DNA of 14,752 nt from PALSA-607 sp036510735 (lineage in GTDB: Bacteria > Actinomycetota > Actinomycetes > Acidothermales > Acidothermaceae): contig DATCDK010000068.1 in assembly GCA_036510735.1 (NCBI GenBank), positions 1 to 14,752 on the forward strand, in the 5' to 3' direction. The translations under genes and the position numbers were made by a program. Positions within the stretch are counted from its first letter, which is position 1; each line of letters begins with the position of its first letter. The notes under the pieces are model-generated. The model saw only the letters and a list, made by a program, of their open reading frames with translations, did not search any database and was not told the DNA's origin. Shown in pieces: positions 1 to 6,001 of the stretch.

Positions 1-1374
1 ATCCTGTCGAAGATCACCGTCGCCGAAGACGAGACAGTCGAGGTCGGTGCCGAACTGGCCGTCATTGATGACGGATCCGCCGAGGCCGGGCCGACAGCAG
101 CACCCGCCGCGACTGAAGCGCCAGCTGCGGATGCTGCACCAGCAGCAGAAGCAACGCCTGAGCCGGACGCCGAGCAGCCGGCGCCGCAAGCCGAAGCCAG
201 CAACCAGGCGGCGGAGGCAGAGCCGCCAGCAGCACCCACGACCCCTGCACCTGAAGCCGCCGCAACTGCTCAACCAGTGGCTGCGCCGCAAGCCCAAGCA
301 ACCGCCCCATCACCGCCATTGGCACCGGCCGCGCCATCGGCACCGGGTGCCGCCCCCCAGGCGGCCCCGGCGAGTGCGGCGGTTCCGGCGCCGCGCGTGG
401 CCGAAGCCGCGAGCGACGGGGCCAGCGACGGCGACCCCTCCTACGTCACGCCGCTGGTCCGAAAGCTGGCCAACGAGCACGACGTCGACCTCAGCAGCCT
501 CACCGGCACCGGGGTAGGCGGCCGGATCCGCAAGCAAGATGTGCTCGCCGCCGCCGAAGCGGCGCGAGCCGCCAAGACTGCTTCGGCGACGCCGAGCGCG
601 CCGGCTGCAACTGCGGCACCGGCCGTGGCGCCGAGCCCTGCCGCAGCCGCACTGCGCGGGCGCACCGAGAAGATGTCCCGGCTTCGCGGCGTCCTCGCTT
701 CTCGTCTTGTCGAGTCACTGCAGACCGCGGCGCAACTGACAACGGTCGTCGAGGTCGACGTGACGCGCGTGTCGCGGCTGCGCGACGGCGCGAAGGCCGA
801 CTTCGAGGCGCGCGAAGGCGTGAAGCTTTCCTTCTTTCCGTTCTTCGCGCTGGCGACCGTCGAGGCGTTAAAGCAGCACCCGGTCGTCAACGCGAGCATT
901 GACACTGCCGCAGGCACCATCACCTACCACGATGCCGAGCACCTCGGGATCGCCGTCGACACCCCGCGTGGCCTGCTGGTGCCGGTCGTGCGTGACGCCG
1001 GCGACCTCAACCTCGGCGGTCTCGCCAGGAAGATCGCCGACGTTGCGAACCGCACGCGCAACAACCAGGTCAACCCCGACGAGTTGTCGGGCGGCACGTT
1101 CACCCTGACGAACACCGGCAGCCGAGGCGCGCTGTTCGACACTCCGATCCTGCTGCCTCCGCAAGTCGGCATTCTGGGCACCGGCGCCGTCGTCAAGCGT
1201 CCGGTTGTCGTCGACGACGGCGACCTAGGCGAAACGATCGCGATCCGTTCGATGGTCTACCTCGCTCTGACCTATGACCACCGGCTCGTCGACGGCGCCG
1301 ACGCGGCCCGGTTCCTGGGCACGATCAAGGCGCGACTCGAGGAAGGGCGCTTCGAAGCCGACCTCGGCCTCTAG
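1..1374 (+). CDS. sucB: Dihydrolipoamide acyltransferase E2 subunit (5' end missing)
   Basis: E2 core of a 2-oxoacid dehydrogenase complex; it carries acyl groups on a lipoyl arm and transfers them to CoA in the cytoplasm. The frame is open from base 1 and the N-terminus lies outside the window. The first visible residues (ILSKITVAEDETVEVGAELA) are the tail of a lipoyl domain. A long Ala/Pro/Glu linker follows to about residue 140, then a peripheral-subunit-binding domain (SYVTPLVRKLANEHDVDLSS at about 147, ending GVGGRIRKQDVL), a second Ala/Pro linker, and the catalytic acyltransferase domain. The C-terminal DHRLVDG contains the family's catalytic His and Asp. The neighbouring lipB and lipA would lipoylate this protein. 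In mycobacteria the equivalent gene at this position is called dlaT or sucB and serves pyruvate and branched-chain complexes, so the oxoglutarate name is uncertain. How many lipoyl domains it has cannot be seen. The stop lies 38 bp before the next gene, so the two are probably co-transcribed. Confidence 0.95.
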   Translation: MLSKITVAEDETVEVGAELAVIDDGSAEAGPTAAPAATEAPAADAAPAAEATPEPDAEQPAPQAEASNQAAEAEPPAAPTTPAPEAAATAQPVAAPQAQATAPSPPLAPAAPSAPGAAPQAAPASAAVPAPRVAEAASDGASDGDPSYVTPLVRKLANEHDVDLSSLTGTGVGGRIRKQDVLAAAEAARAAKTASATPSAPAATAAPAVAPSPAAAALRGRTEKMSRLRGVLASRLVESLQTAAQLTTVVEVDVTRVSRLRDGAKADFEAREGVKLSFFPFFALATVEALKQHPVVNASIDTAAGTITYHDAEHLGIAVDTPRGLLVPVVRDAGDLNLGGLARKIADVANRTRNNQVNPDELSGGTFTLTNTGSRGALFDTPILLPPQVGILGTGAVVKRPVVVDDGDLGETIAIRSMVYLALTYDHRLVDGADAARFLGTIKARLEEGRFEADLGL

Positions 1375-1412
1375 GCCCGGGTACCGGCTATGAAGCGTTC
1401 GGAGCAGCTGCC

Positions 1413-2327
1413 ATGAAGATCGTCGTCACCGGATCCTCCGGTCTGATCGGCTCCGCCTTGGTGCGCGTTCTGAACAGCGAGGGCGAAGGGCATGCGCACG
1501 AGGTGCTGCGCCTCGTCCGCCGCGAGGCTTCGGCGCCCGACGAAATCAGCTGGGACCCGGCCGCCGGTCGGGGTCCCGATGTCGAGCGTCTTCGAGGCGT
1601 CGACGCGGCGATCAACCTCGCGGGAGCGGGCCTGGGCGATCACCGGTGGTCCGATGGCTACAAGAAGGAAATCCTCGACAGCCGCATTGCGTCGACTCGG
1701 CTGCTCACCGAAGCTCTGACCAGCCTGGAACCCAAGCCCGCAGTCCTGCTGTCCGGTTCCGCGATCGGTTTTTACGGTGATACCGGCGATCGCTTCGTCG
1801 ACGAAGACGCGCCCGTCGCCACAGACTTCGCGGCGACTGTCGCGCGGGAATGGGAAGAGGCGGCCGTTGCGGCAAGCGACGCAGGCATCCGCACGGTGTT
1901 CTTGCGCACCGGCATCGTCTTGAGCACCAAGGGCGGCGCGCTCGGGAAGGTACTGCCGCTGTTCAAGGCTGGCGTGGGCGGCCGGCTCGGCTCGGGACGG
2001 CAGTACATCAGCTGGATAGCGCGCCCTGATCACATTGCGGCGATGCGGTTCCTGCTCGACGCGGACGAGATCAACGGGCCGGTCAATCTCACCGCACCCA
2101 ATCCAGTTACCAACAGTGAATACACGAAAGCCATCGCCGCCGCGCTCCATCGGCCGGCGTTGTTCCCAGCACCGACACTTGCGTTGAAGGCCGTGCTCGG
2201 CGAGTTCGCCGGCAACGTGGTCGGCGGCCAACGGGTGCTACCGAAACGGCTGGTTGACGCCGGCTTCGAGTTCGGCTACTCCGACATCGGACCCGCATTG
2301 CGAGCACTCGTCGAAGCAAACGCCTGA
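1413..2327 (+). CDS. TIGR01777 family NAD(P)-binding epimerase / SDR oxidoreductase
   Basis: A 304-residue cytoplasmic protein of the extended SDR type, the usual length for this family (relatives include E. coli YfcH and human SDR39U1). The N-terminal Rossmann motif is GSSGLIG at 7-13. SGSAIGFYG at 114-122 carries the conserved Tyr. A typical GVGGRLGSGRQYISW segment follows near 190. The C-terminal part (LGEFAGNVVGGQRVLPKRL to the end) matches the DUF1731 tail. The ATG at 1413 has a GGAG about 8 bases upstream. The substrate is unknown for the family; it is probably an NAD(P)-dependent epimerase or reductase. It lies directly after the E2 gene, the same neighbour it has in M. tuberculosis (Rv2215-Rv2216, from memory), and converges on the protease gene with an 11-bp gap. 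Confidence 0.92.
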   Translation: MKIVVTGSSGLIGSALVRVLNSEGEGHAHEVLRLVRREASAPDEISWDPAAGRGPDVERLRGVDAAINLAGAGLGDHRWSDGYKKEILDSRIASTRLLTEALTSLEPKPAVLLSGSAIGFYGDTGDRFVDEDAPVATDFAATVAREWEEAAVAASDAGIRTVFLRTGIVLSTKGGALGKVLPLFKAGVGGRLGSGRQYISWIARPDHIAAMRFLLDADEINGPVNLTAPNPVTNSEYTKAIAAALHRPALFPAPTLALKAVLGEFAGNVVGGQRVLPKRLVDAGFEFGYSDIGPALRALVEANA

Positions 2328-2338
2328 CACAGAACCGA

Positions 2339-3196
2339 TCAGGTGGGCAGCCAAGAAACCTTGTGCGCCAGGTAGATGTAGCCGATGAACGTCGTTGCAT
2401 CCATCAGCGTGTGCGCGATGATCAGCGGCAACGTGCGACCGGTGCGCTGATACACCCGGCCGAAGATCAGGCCCATCACCGCGTTGCCAAGCCCGCCGCC
2501 GAAGCCCTGGTACAGGTGATATGAACCGCGAATCAATGCACTCGTCGCGAGTGACTTATTGTCTCCCCAGCCGAATTGCCGGAGACGATGCAAGAGATAT
2601 CCGCTGACGATGACCTCTTCGTAGATCCCGTTCTGCGCGGCTGAAAGCAGGAGCACCGGAATTCGCCACCAGTGCGGACCGAGCGTCGTCGGCACAACGA
2701 CAACATTCGCACCGGCCGCGTGCGCGCCGATGTAGAGCGCAAGACCGGCACCACCAACACATGCCGCAAGTAGCGCGCCGACGCCGAGATCGCGCGCGGG
2801 CCGGGTCCGATCGACGCCGATGGTCCGTAGCGATTCGTTCGAGCGGTGCAGCAGGTAGATGACCAACGCAACCGGAACCAGCCCGGTGGCGATGCCGAAC
2901 AACTGGAACGCGAGATCAAGCCACGGCCGATCTGGAGTCACAGATCCGTTCAGCGTGGTGTGCTGGGACGACAGCGCGACGTGCTTGACAGTCAGGTCGT
3001 TGATGAGGTCGAGCAGCGCGCCGACACCGCTCGCACCAAGGCTGATCGCGAAAACGATCCACACCTCGATGACGAGAACGCGGTGCCATCGGGACGCCGA
3101 CCAGGTGGCGCCGTGCGTTGACGACGCCACCTGGTCAGTCGGCGCGGGAGGTAACGACGGCGCCGCGCCGCCGGCCGCCCGAAGCCCGAAGTTCAT
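2339..3196 (-). CDS. CPBP (CAAX/Abi) family intramembrane metalloprotease
   Basis: A 285-residue multi-pass membrane protein. A polar, Pro/Ala-rich N-terminus of about 38 residues precedes the first membrane segment (about 39-62); further hydrophobic segments lie near 97-116, 137-158, 179-190 and 232-246. CPBP motifs are present: the Glu pair EE at 193-194 (YEEVIVSGYLLHRL), His227 in SYHLYQG, and His262 with Asp266 in AHTLMD. The first motif is normally EExxxR; here a Ser fills the Arg position, while the metal and catalytic Glu/His residues remain. Family members include CAAX prenyl endopeptidases and bacteriocin self-immunity proteins; the substrate here is unknown. It is 67 bp downstream of the ABC permease on the same strand and may be the last gene of that operon. 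The Shine-Dalgarno before the chosen ATG is weak, so the exact start is uncertain. Confidence 0.85.
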   Translation of the reverse strand: MNFGLRAAGGAAPSLPPAPTDQVASSTHGATWSASRWHRVLVIEVWIVFAISLGASGVGALLDLINDLTVKHVALSSQHTTLNGSVTPDRPWLDLAFQLFGIATGLVPVALVIYLLHRSNESLRTIGVDRTRPARDLGVGALLAACVGGAGLALYIGAHAAGANVVVVPTTLGPHWWRIPVLLLSAAQNGIYEEVIVSGYLLHRLRQFGWGDNKSLATSALIRGSYHLYQGFGGGLGNAVMGLIFGRVYQRTGRTLPLIIAHTLMDATTFIGYIYLAHKVSWLPT

Positions 3197-3263
3197 TTCG
3201 CCATGATGACAACGATTCCTGAAGTTGCGCTAAACGCTGGCTGCGTGAGCGCGACCGCGCACC

Positions 3264-4109
3264 TCAGATGGACGCTTGGTAGCTCCGAAACGCCCGGGTC
3301 GCCAGCCACGCCATCGCCGCCGCCAGCGCAGCGAGGAAGCCGAGCCGCGGCCAGACTGCGCCCCACTCCGTACCTGCCGACAACGCCTGCCGCGAGGCGA
3401 CCACGGCCCAGTCGACAGGGTTGTAGCGGGCGACGTGTTGCACCCAGTGCGGCGACAATCGGGTGTCCATGATCGCCGACGACAGGAACTGCAGCGGCAA
3501 CACGATGAACTGGCTGACCCCGATCAGGGCCTCCTGCTGGCGAAGCAGCAACGCAAGCGCGTTGGAGAACGACGCCATGATGACCGAGATCAATGCGGTC
3601 GCGACAATGGTGACAACGATGCCGACCACCCCACCGCGAAAGCGCGCTCCGCTGATGTACGCGACCCCGAACACGATCAGCGTCTGCACGACAGTCGTGA
3701 CCGCCTGATACGCGAGCGTCCCGATCATCATCGCGCCGCGACGCACCGGCGATGCCAGTAAGCGGTCCATCACGCCGCGGTTCATGTCGTCGATATAGAC
3801 GGTTCCTGCCCAGCCACTGGAGAACAACGCCGTCATGACGATGACACCGGGCGTGATGAACTCCAGGTACGAGCCCGAGCCCGTGGAAAACCCAGGAATA
3901 TGAACAACAGATCGGAAAAGCTGACCGAAGAGCAACAACCAGATGATCGGCGCAATCAACGTCATCGCGGCGAACGTCGGCTGCCGCCACAAGGTGCGTA
4001 GTGAACGAGCCGTCAGGTAAACCGAATGCTGTAACAGCCGCCCGCGCTCGCGACGCCGCGCAGGCAGCTCCGGCGTCGACGTGGCGGCCTCGGCGAGTGC
4101 GCTACTCAT
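3264..4109 (-). CDS. ABC-2 type transporter permease (DrrB-like)
   Basis: A 281-residue integral membrane subunit of an exporter. A cytoplasmic, Arg-rich N-terminus of about 45 residues precedes roughly six hydrophobic segments, starting at MTLIAPIIWLLLFGQLF. The cytoplasmic coupling region MDRLLASPVRRGAMM is typical of ABC-2 permeases. The loop PLQFLSSAIMDTRLSPHW, followed by NPVDW and before the last membrane segment, is characteristic of DrrB/NodJ-type drug and polysaccharide exporters. Its ATG overlaps the stop of the ATPase gene by four bases (ATGA), with a GAGG Shine-Dalgarno inside the end of that gene. This indicates translational coupling and a fixed pair. The substrate cannot be read from the sequence. 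PadR control of the neighbouring pair suggests a hydrophobic or aromatic drug-like compound, which is inference. Confidence 0.92.
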   Translation of the reverse strand: MSSALAEAATSTPELPARRRERGRLLQHSVYLTARSLRTLWRQPTFAAMTLIAPIIWLLLFGQLFRSVVHIPGFSTGSGSYLEFITPGVIVMTALFSSGWAGTVYIDDMNRGVMDRLLASPVRRGAMMIGTLAYQAVTTVVQTLIVFGVAYISGARFRGGVVGIVVTIVATALISVIMASFSNALALLLRQQEALIGVSQFIVLPLQFLSSAIMDTRLSPHWVQHVARYNPVDWAVVASRQALSAGTEWGAVWPRLGFLAALAAAMAWLATRAFRSYQASI

Positions 4110-5086
4110 GCCGCCACCTCGAAACTGCGACCGACGTGATGCAGATACACGTCGTCCAGTGAAGGACGCGCCACTGTCACCGACGACACCGCGATGTCGG
4201 CATCTTCCAGCGCGGACAGCAGGGACGGCACCGCGCGGGCACCACTCGAGGCACGGGCCCGAAGGCTCGCACCAACCGAGGCGACGTCGCGCAAACCGGC
4301 AATCCGCGACAACAGCACCATGGCGCCGGGAATCGCTTCGGCCGTAGCGAGTTCGACCTGCACGGTGTCGCCCTTCAATTCGGCTTTCAGTTGCTCCGGT
4401 GTTCCCTCGACGACCACCCGGCCGTGATCGACGATCGCCAGCCGGTCGGCGAGTTGGTCAGCTTCGTCCAGGTAGTGCGTGGTGAGTAACACGGCGACGT
4501 CCTCGTGAGCAGACAGCCGGTCGATCTCGGCCCACAGTTCGGTTCGGGCCTGCGGATCGAGTCCGGTGGTGGGCTCGTCGAGGAACAGCACTTGCGGGCG
4601 ATGCATGAGCCCAATCGCAACATCGAGCTTGCGAGCCATGCCACCCGAGAAGGTCTTCGCCAAGCGCTCCGCCGCCTCGTCGAGCGCGAACCGCGACAAG
4701 AGGTCAGCGGCGCGAGCACGCGCAGAGGAACTCGACATCCCGTGGATACGCCCGGCGAGAACCAAGTTTTCGCGCGCCGTCGCCATCGGGTCGCTCGACG
4801 CCTTCTGCGACACGAGTCCGATGATGTGCCGCACCCCATTGGGGTCACGAAGGACGTCGATGCCGGCGACGCTGGCGTGCCCTGAGTCAGGACGCGACAG
4901 CGTGGCGAGAATCTTGACCGCGGTGGACTTCCCGGCACCGTTTGGGCCGAGCAAGGCGAACACCGTACCGGCCTGCACATTGATGGATAGCCCGTCCAAC
5001 GCACGGATGCGCGGCTTTCCGCGGGCGCCGGGATAGGTCTTGACGAAATCGACGGCAGATAGTGCCGGCGACGATGAATCAGACAT
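4106..5086 (-). CDS. ABC transporter ATP-binding protein (DrrA-like)
   Basis: A 326-residue cytoplasmic ATPase that would drive the adjacent ABC-2 permease. The motifs appear in order: Walker A GPNGAGKST at 47-55, Q-loop Gln94 (LVSQKASSDP), signature SGGMA at 147-151, Walker B VLFLDE at 166-171 followed by the D-loop, and switch His204 in LLTTHYLDEAD. A C-terminal extension of about 90 residues after the nucleotide-binding domain, ending in SLDDVYLHHVG, is typical of DrrA-type drug-export ATPases. The ATG is preceded by AAGGGGAG at good spacing. That Shine-Dalgarno can pair with an upstream complementary stretch (see the leader at 5091-5178). The gene lies downstream of padR on the same strand with a 147-bp gap holding a hairpin terminator and the leader. 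Confidence 0.95.
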   Translation of the reverse strand: MSDSSSPALSAVDFVKTYPGARGKPRIRALDGLSINVQAGTVFALLGPNGAGKSTAVKILATLSRPDSGHASVAGIDVLRDPNGVRHIIGLVSQKASSDPMATARENLVLAGRIHGMSSSSARARAADLLSRFALDEAAERLAKTFSGGMARKLDVAIGLMHRPQVLFLDEPTTGLDPQARTELWAEIDRLSAHEDVAVLLTTHYLDEADQLADRLAIVDHGRVVVEGTPEQLKAELKGDTVQVELATAEAIPGAMVLLSRIAGLRDVASVGASLRARASSGARAVPSLLSALEDADIAVSSVTVARPSLDDVYLHHVGRSFEVAA

Positions 5087-5090
5087 GGGA

Positions 5091-5178
5091 ACTCCCCTTA
5101 TGCGTTCAGTGGGGAGTCGAGACCGCAGCGCCTATCGTGTGAGTGCGCCTCGGGAAGGGCCGCCTGCGGTCTTGACTC
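5091..5178 (-). promoter_or_regulatory. Leader of the ABC operon with two competing RNA hairpins
   Basis: Read on the minus strand, a 15-base arm (5178-5164) can pair with 5128-5114 at 14 of 15 positions, enclosing 35 bases. The last four bases of the second arm belong to a 7-base ACTCCCC (5117-5111). This is perfectly complementary to GGGGAGT (5097-5091), the Shine-Dalgarno region of the ATPase gene, across a 13-base loop. The two structures share bases and so exclude each other: one sequesters the ribosome binding site and the other releases most of it. The complementarity is seen directly. A regulatory function, and what it would sense, is inference; the repeats could instead be DNA operators. 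I see no convincing promoter inside the leader. Confidence 0.45.
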
Positions 5179-5188
5179 GGGTGTATGG

Positions 5189-5220
5189 CCCCTGGCCGGT
5201 GTTGACGCACCGGTCAGGGG
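5189..5220 (-). terminator. Hairpin terminator downstream of padR
   Basis: A 13-bp GC-rich inverted repeat (CCCCTGGCCGGTG and CACCGGTCAGGGG, one mismatch) with a 6-base loop begins 13 bases after the padR stop on the minus strand. There is no T-tract, which is common for actinobacterial hairpin terminators. It would separate padR transcripts from the ABC leader, or allow partial read-through. Confidence 0.55.
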
Positions 5221-5233
5221 TTCAGTTCTGCAG

Positions 5234-5923
5234 TTATTTCGACTGTGGCTGGTTGAACCAGCGCGCCGCCTCCTCCCCAAAATGCCCGACCGGATCCTGC
5301 GCAAGTTCTTCGAACCCGATACCGACCGCGCGCAGTTCATGAATGCGCCGCCACCAATCCGTGCCTTGAAATGCACCCGATCTGATGTCGCGCGCGAGGG
5401 CGGTGACGAACTCCAACTCCGCCGTAAGCATCGTGCGGCGATACACGCTCTCGATCAGGAAGAGATCGGGCAGTTGCATGCTCGCTGCTTCAGCGTGGGC
5501 GGCGTCGATCCCTCGCTGGTCGATGCGTAGCCGCTCGGCTCGCTCGTCCAAGAGCCGCGCAGCCTCGTTCGGTTCGAGCAACGGCAGCAGCGACAGGCCC
5601 GCTTCCAACGAGGTGAACTCACGGACCGGCACGGAGATGAGCTCGGCCAGCCAGTCCTCACACTCGATCGCGCCGGCGTCGGTGATCTCGTACACCGTGC
5701 GCTCCGGCCGACGTCCCTCTCGGGTGGTTTCCCGCGCCCGGATCAGACCGTGCTTCTCCAGCGATTCGACGACCGAGTACAGCGAGCCGTAGTTGAGCTT
5801 GATGCTCAGTTCCTTGCCCCGGCTGCGCAACGTGGTCGAGATCTCGTACGGGTGCATCGGACGCTCGACGAGGCACGCAAGCACGGCAAGAGCGAGCGGA
5901 TTGGACCTCTGACGGCGCGCCAC
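5234..5923 (-). CDS. PadR family transcriptional regulator
   Basis: A 229-residue DNA-binding regulator. The N-terminal winged helix-turn-helix covers about 6-85, with the PadR features HPYEIS, NYGSLYSVVESLEKHGLI and the wing GRRPERTVYEITDAG. The C-terminal half is helical and matches the Vir_act_alpha_C dimerisation region. The open frame allows a GTG at 5929, but AGAGGA abuts it directly. The same AGAGGA sits six bases before a second in-frame GTG at 5923, which I prefer (protein starts MARRQRSNPL). PadR proteins typically repress nearby multidrug transporter genes and are released by aromatic or drug-like ligands. The ABC pair just downstream on the same strand is the obvious target. It has its own promoter and a candidate operator immediately upstream, suggesting autoregulation. 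Confidence 0.92.
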   Translation of the reverse strand: MARRQRSNPLALAVLACLVERPMHPYEISTTLRSRGKELSIKLNYGSLYSVVESLEKHGLIRARETTREGRRPERTVYEITDAGAIECEDWLAELISVPVREFTSLEAGLSLLPLLEPNEAARLLDERAERLRIDQRGIDAAHAEAASMQLPDLFLIESVYRRTMLTAELEFVTALARDIRSGAFQGTDWWRRIHELRAVGIGFEELAQDPVGHFGEEAARWFNQPQSK

Positions 5924-5933
5924 GTGCACTCCT

Positions 5934-5955
5934 CTGATTCGACTACTCGAATCAG
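5934..5955. promoter_or_regulatory. Perfect inverted repeat, candidate PadR operator
   Basis: CTGATTCGA and TCGAATCAG form a perfect 9-bp inverted repeat with a 4-base spacer. It begins at or inside the -10 region of the padR promoter and ends just before its AGAGGA ribosome binding site, so a bound dimer would cover the transcription start. It lacks the ATGT-N8-ACAT form known for several PadR operators, so the assignment to PadR rests on position and symmetry. Confidence 0.6.
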
Positions 5956-5984
5956 GGTATTAGTTTCAGGACAGCCGATGTCAA
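5954..5984 (-). promoter_or_regulatory. padR promoter
   Basis: On the minus strand a perfect TTGACA (-35; 5984-5979) is followed after 16 bases by TAATAC (5962-5957), or after 19 bases by TACCCT (5959-5954), as the -10. The predicted start lies inside the inverted repeat and leaves a leader of about 25 bases before the GTG. Confidence 0.6.
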
Positions 5985-6001
5985 GTACTACCGCGAGCGC
6001 A

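Noticed and set aside
47..517. Open frames within the Ala/Pro linker of the E2 gene
   Set aside because: Low-complexity GC-rich sequence keeps all frames open; only frame 1 continues from a lipoyl domain into the E2 domains.
1390..1416. An 8-residue mini-ORF whose TGA overlaps the ATG of the TIGR01777 gene
   Set aside because: It could be a coupling leader peptide, but it is too short to tell from chance and has no ribosome binding site of its own.
1371..2231. A 286-codon open frame antisense to the TIGR01777 gene
   Set aside because: It is a shadow of a gene that has intact family motifs; no motifs of its own.
3245..3262. A weak hairpin just after the ABC permease stop
   Set aside because: Only about seven pairs with one mismatch and no T-tract; not enough to call a terminator between the permease and the protease gene.
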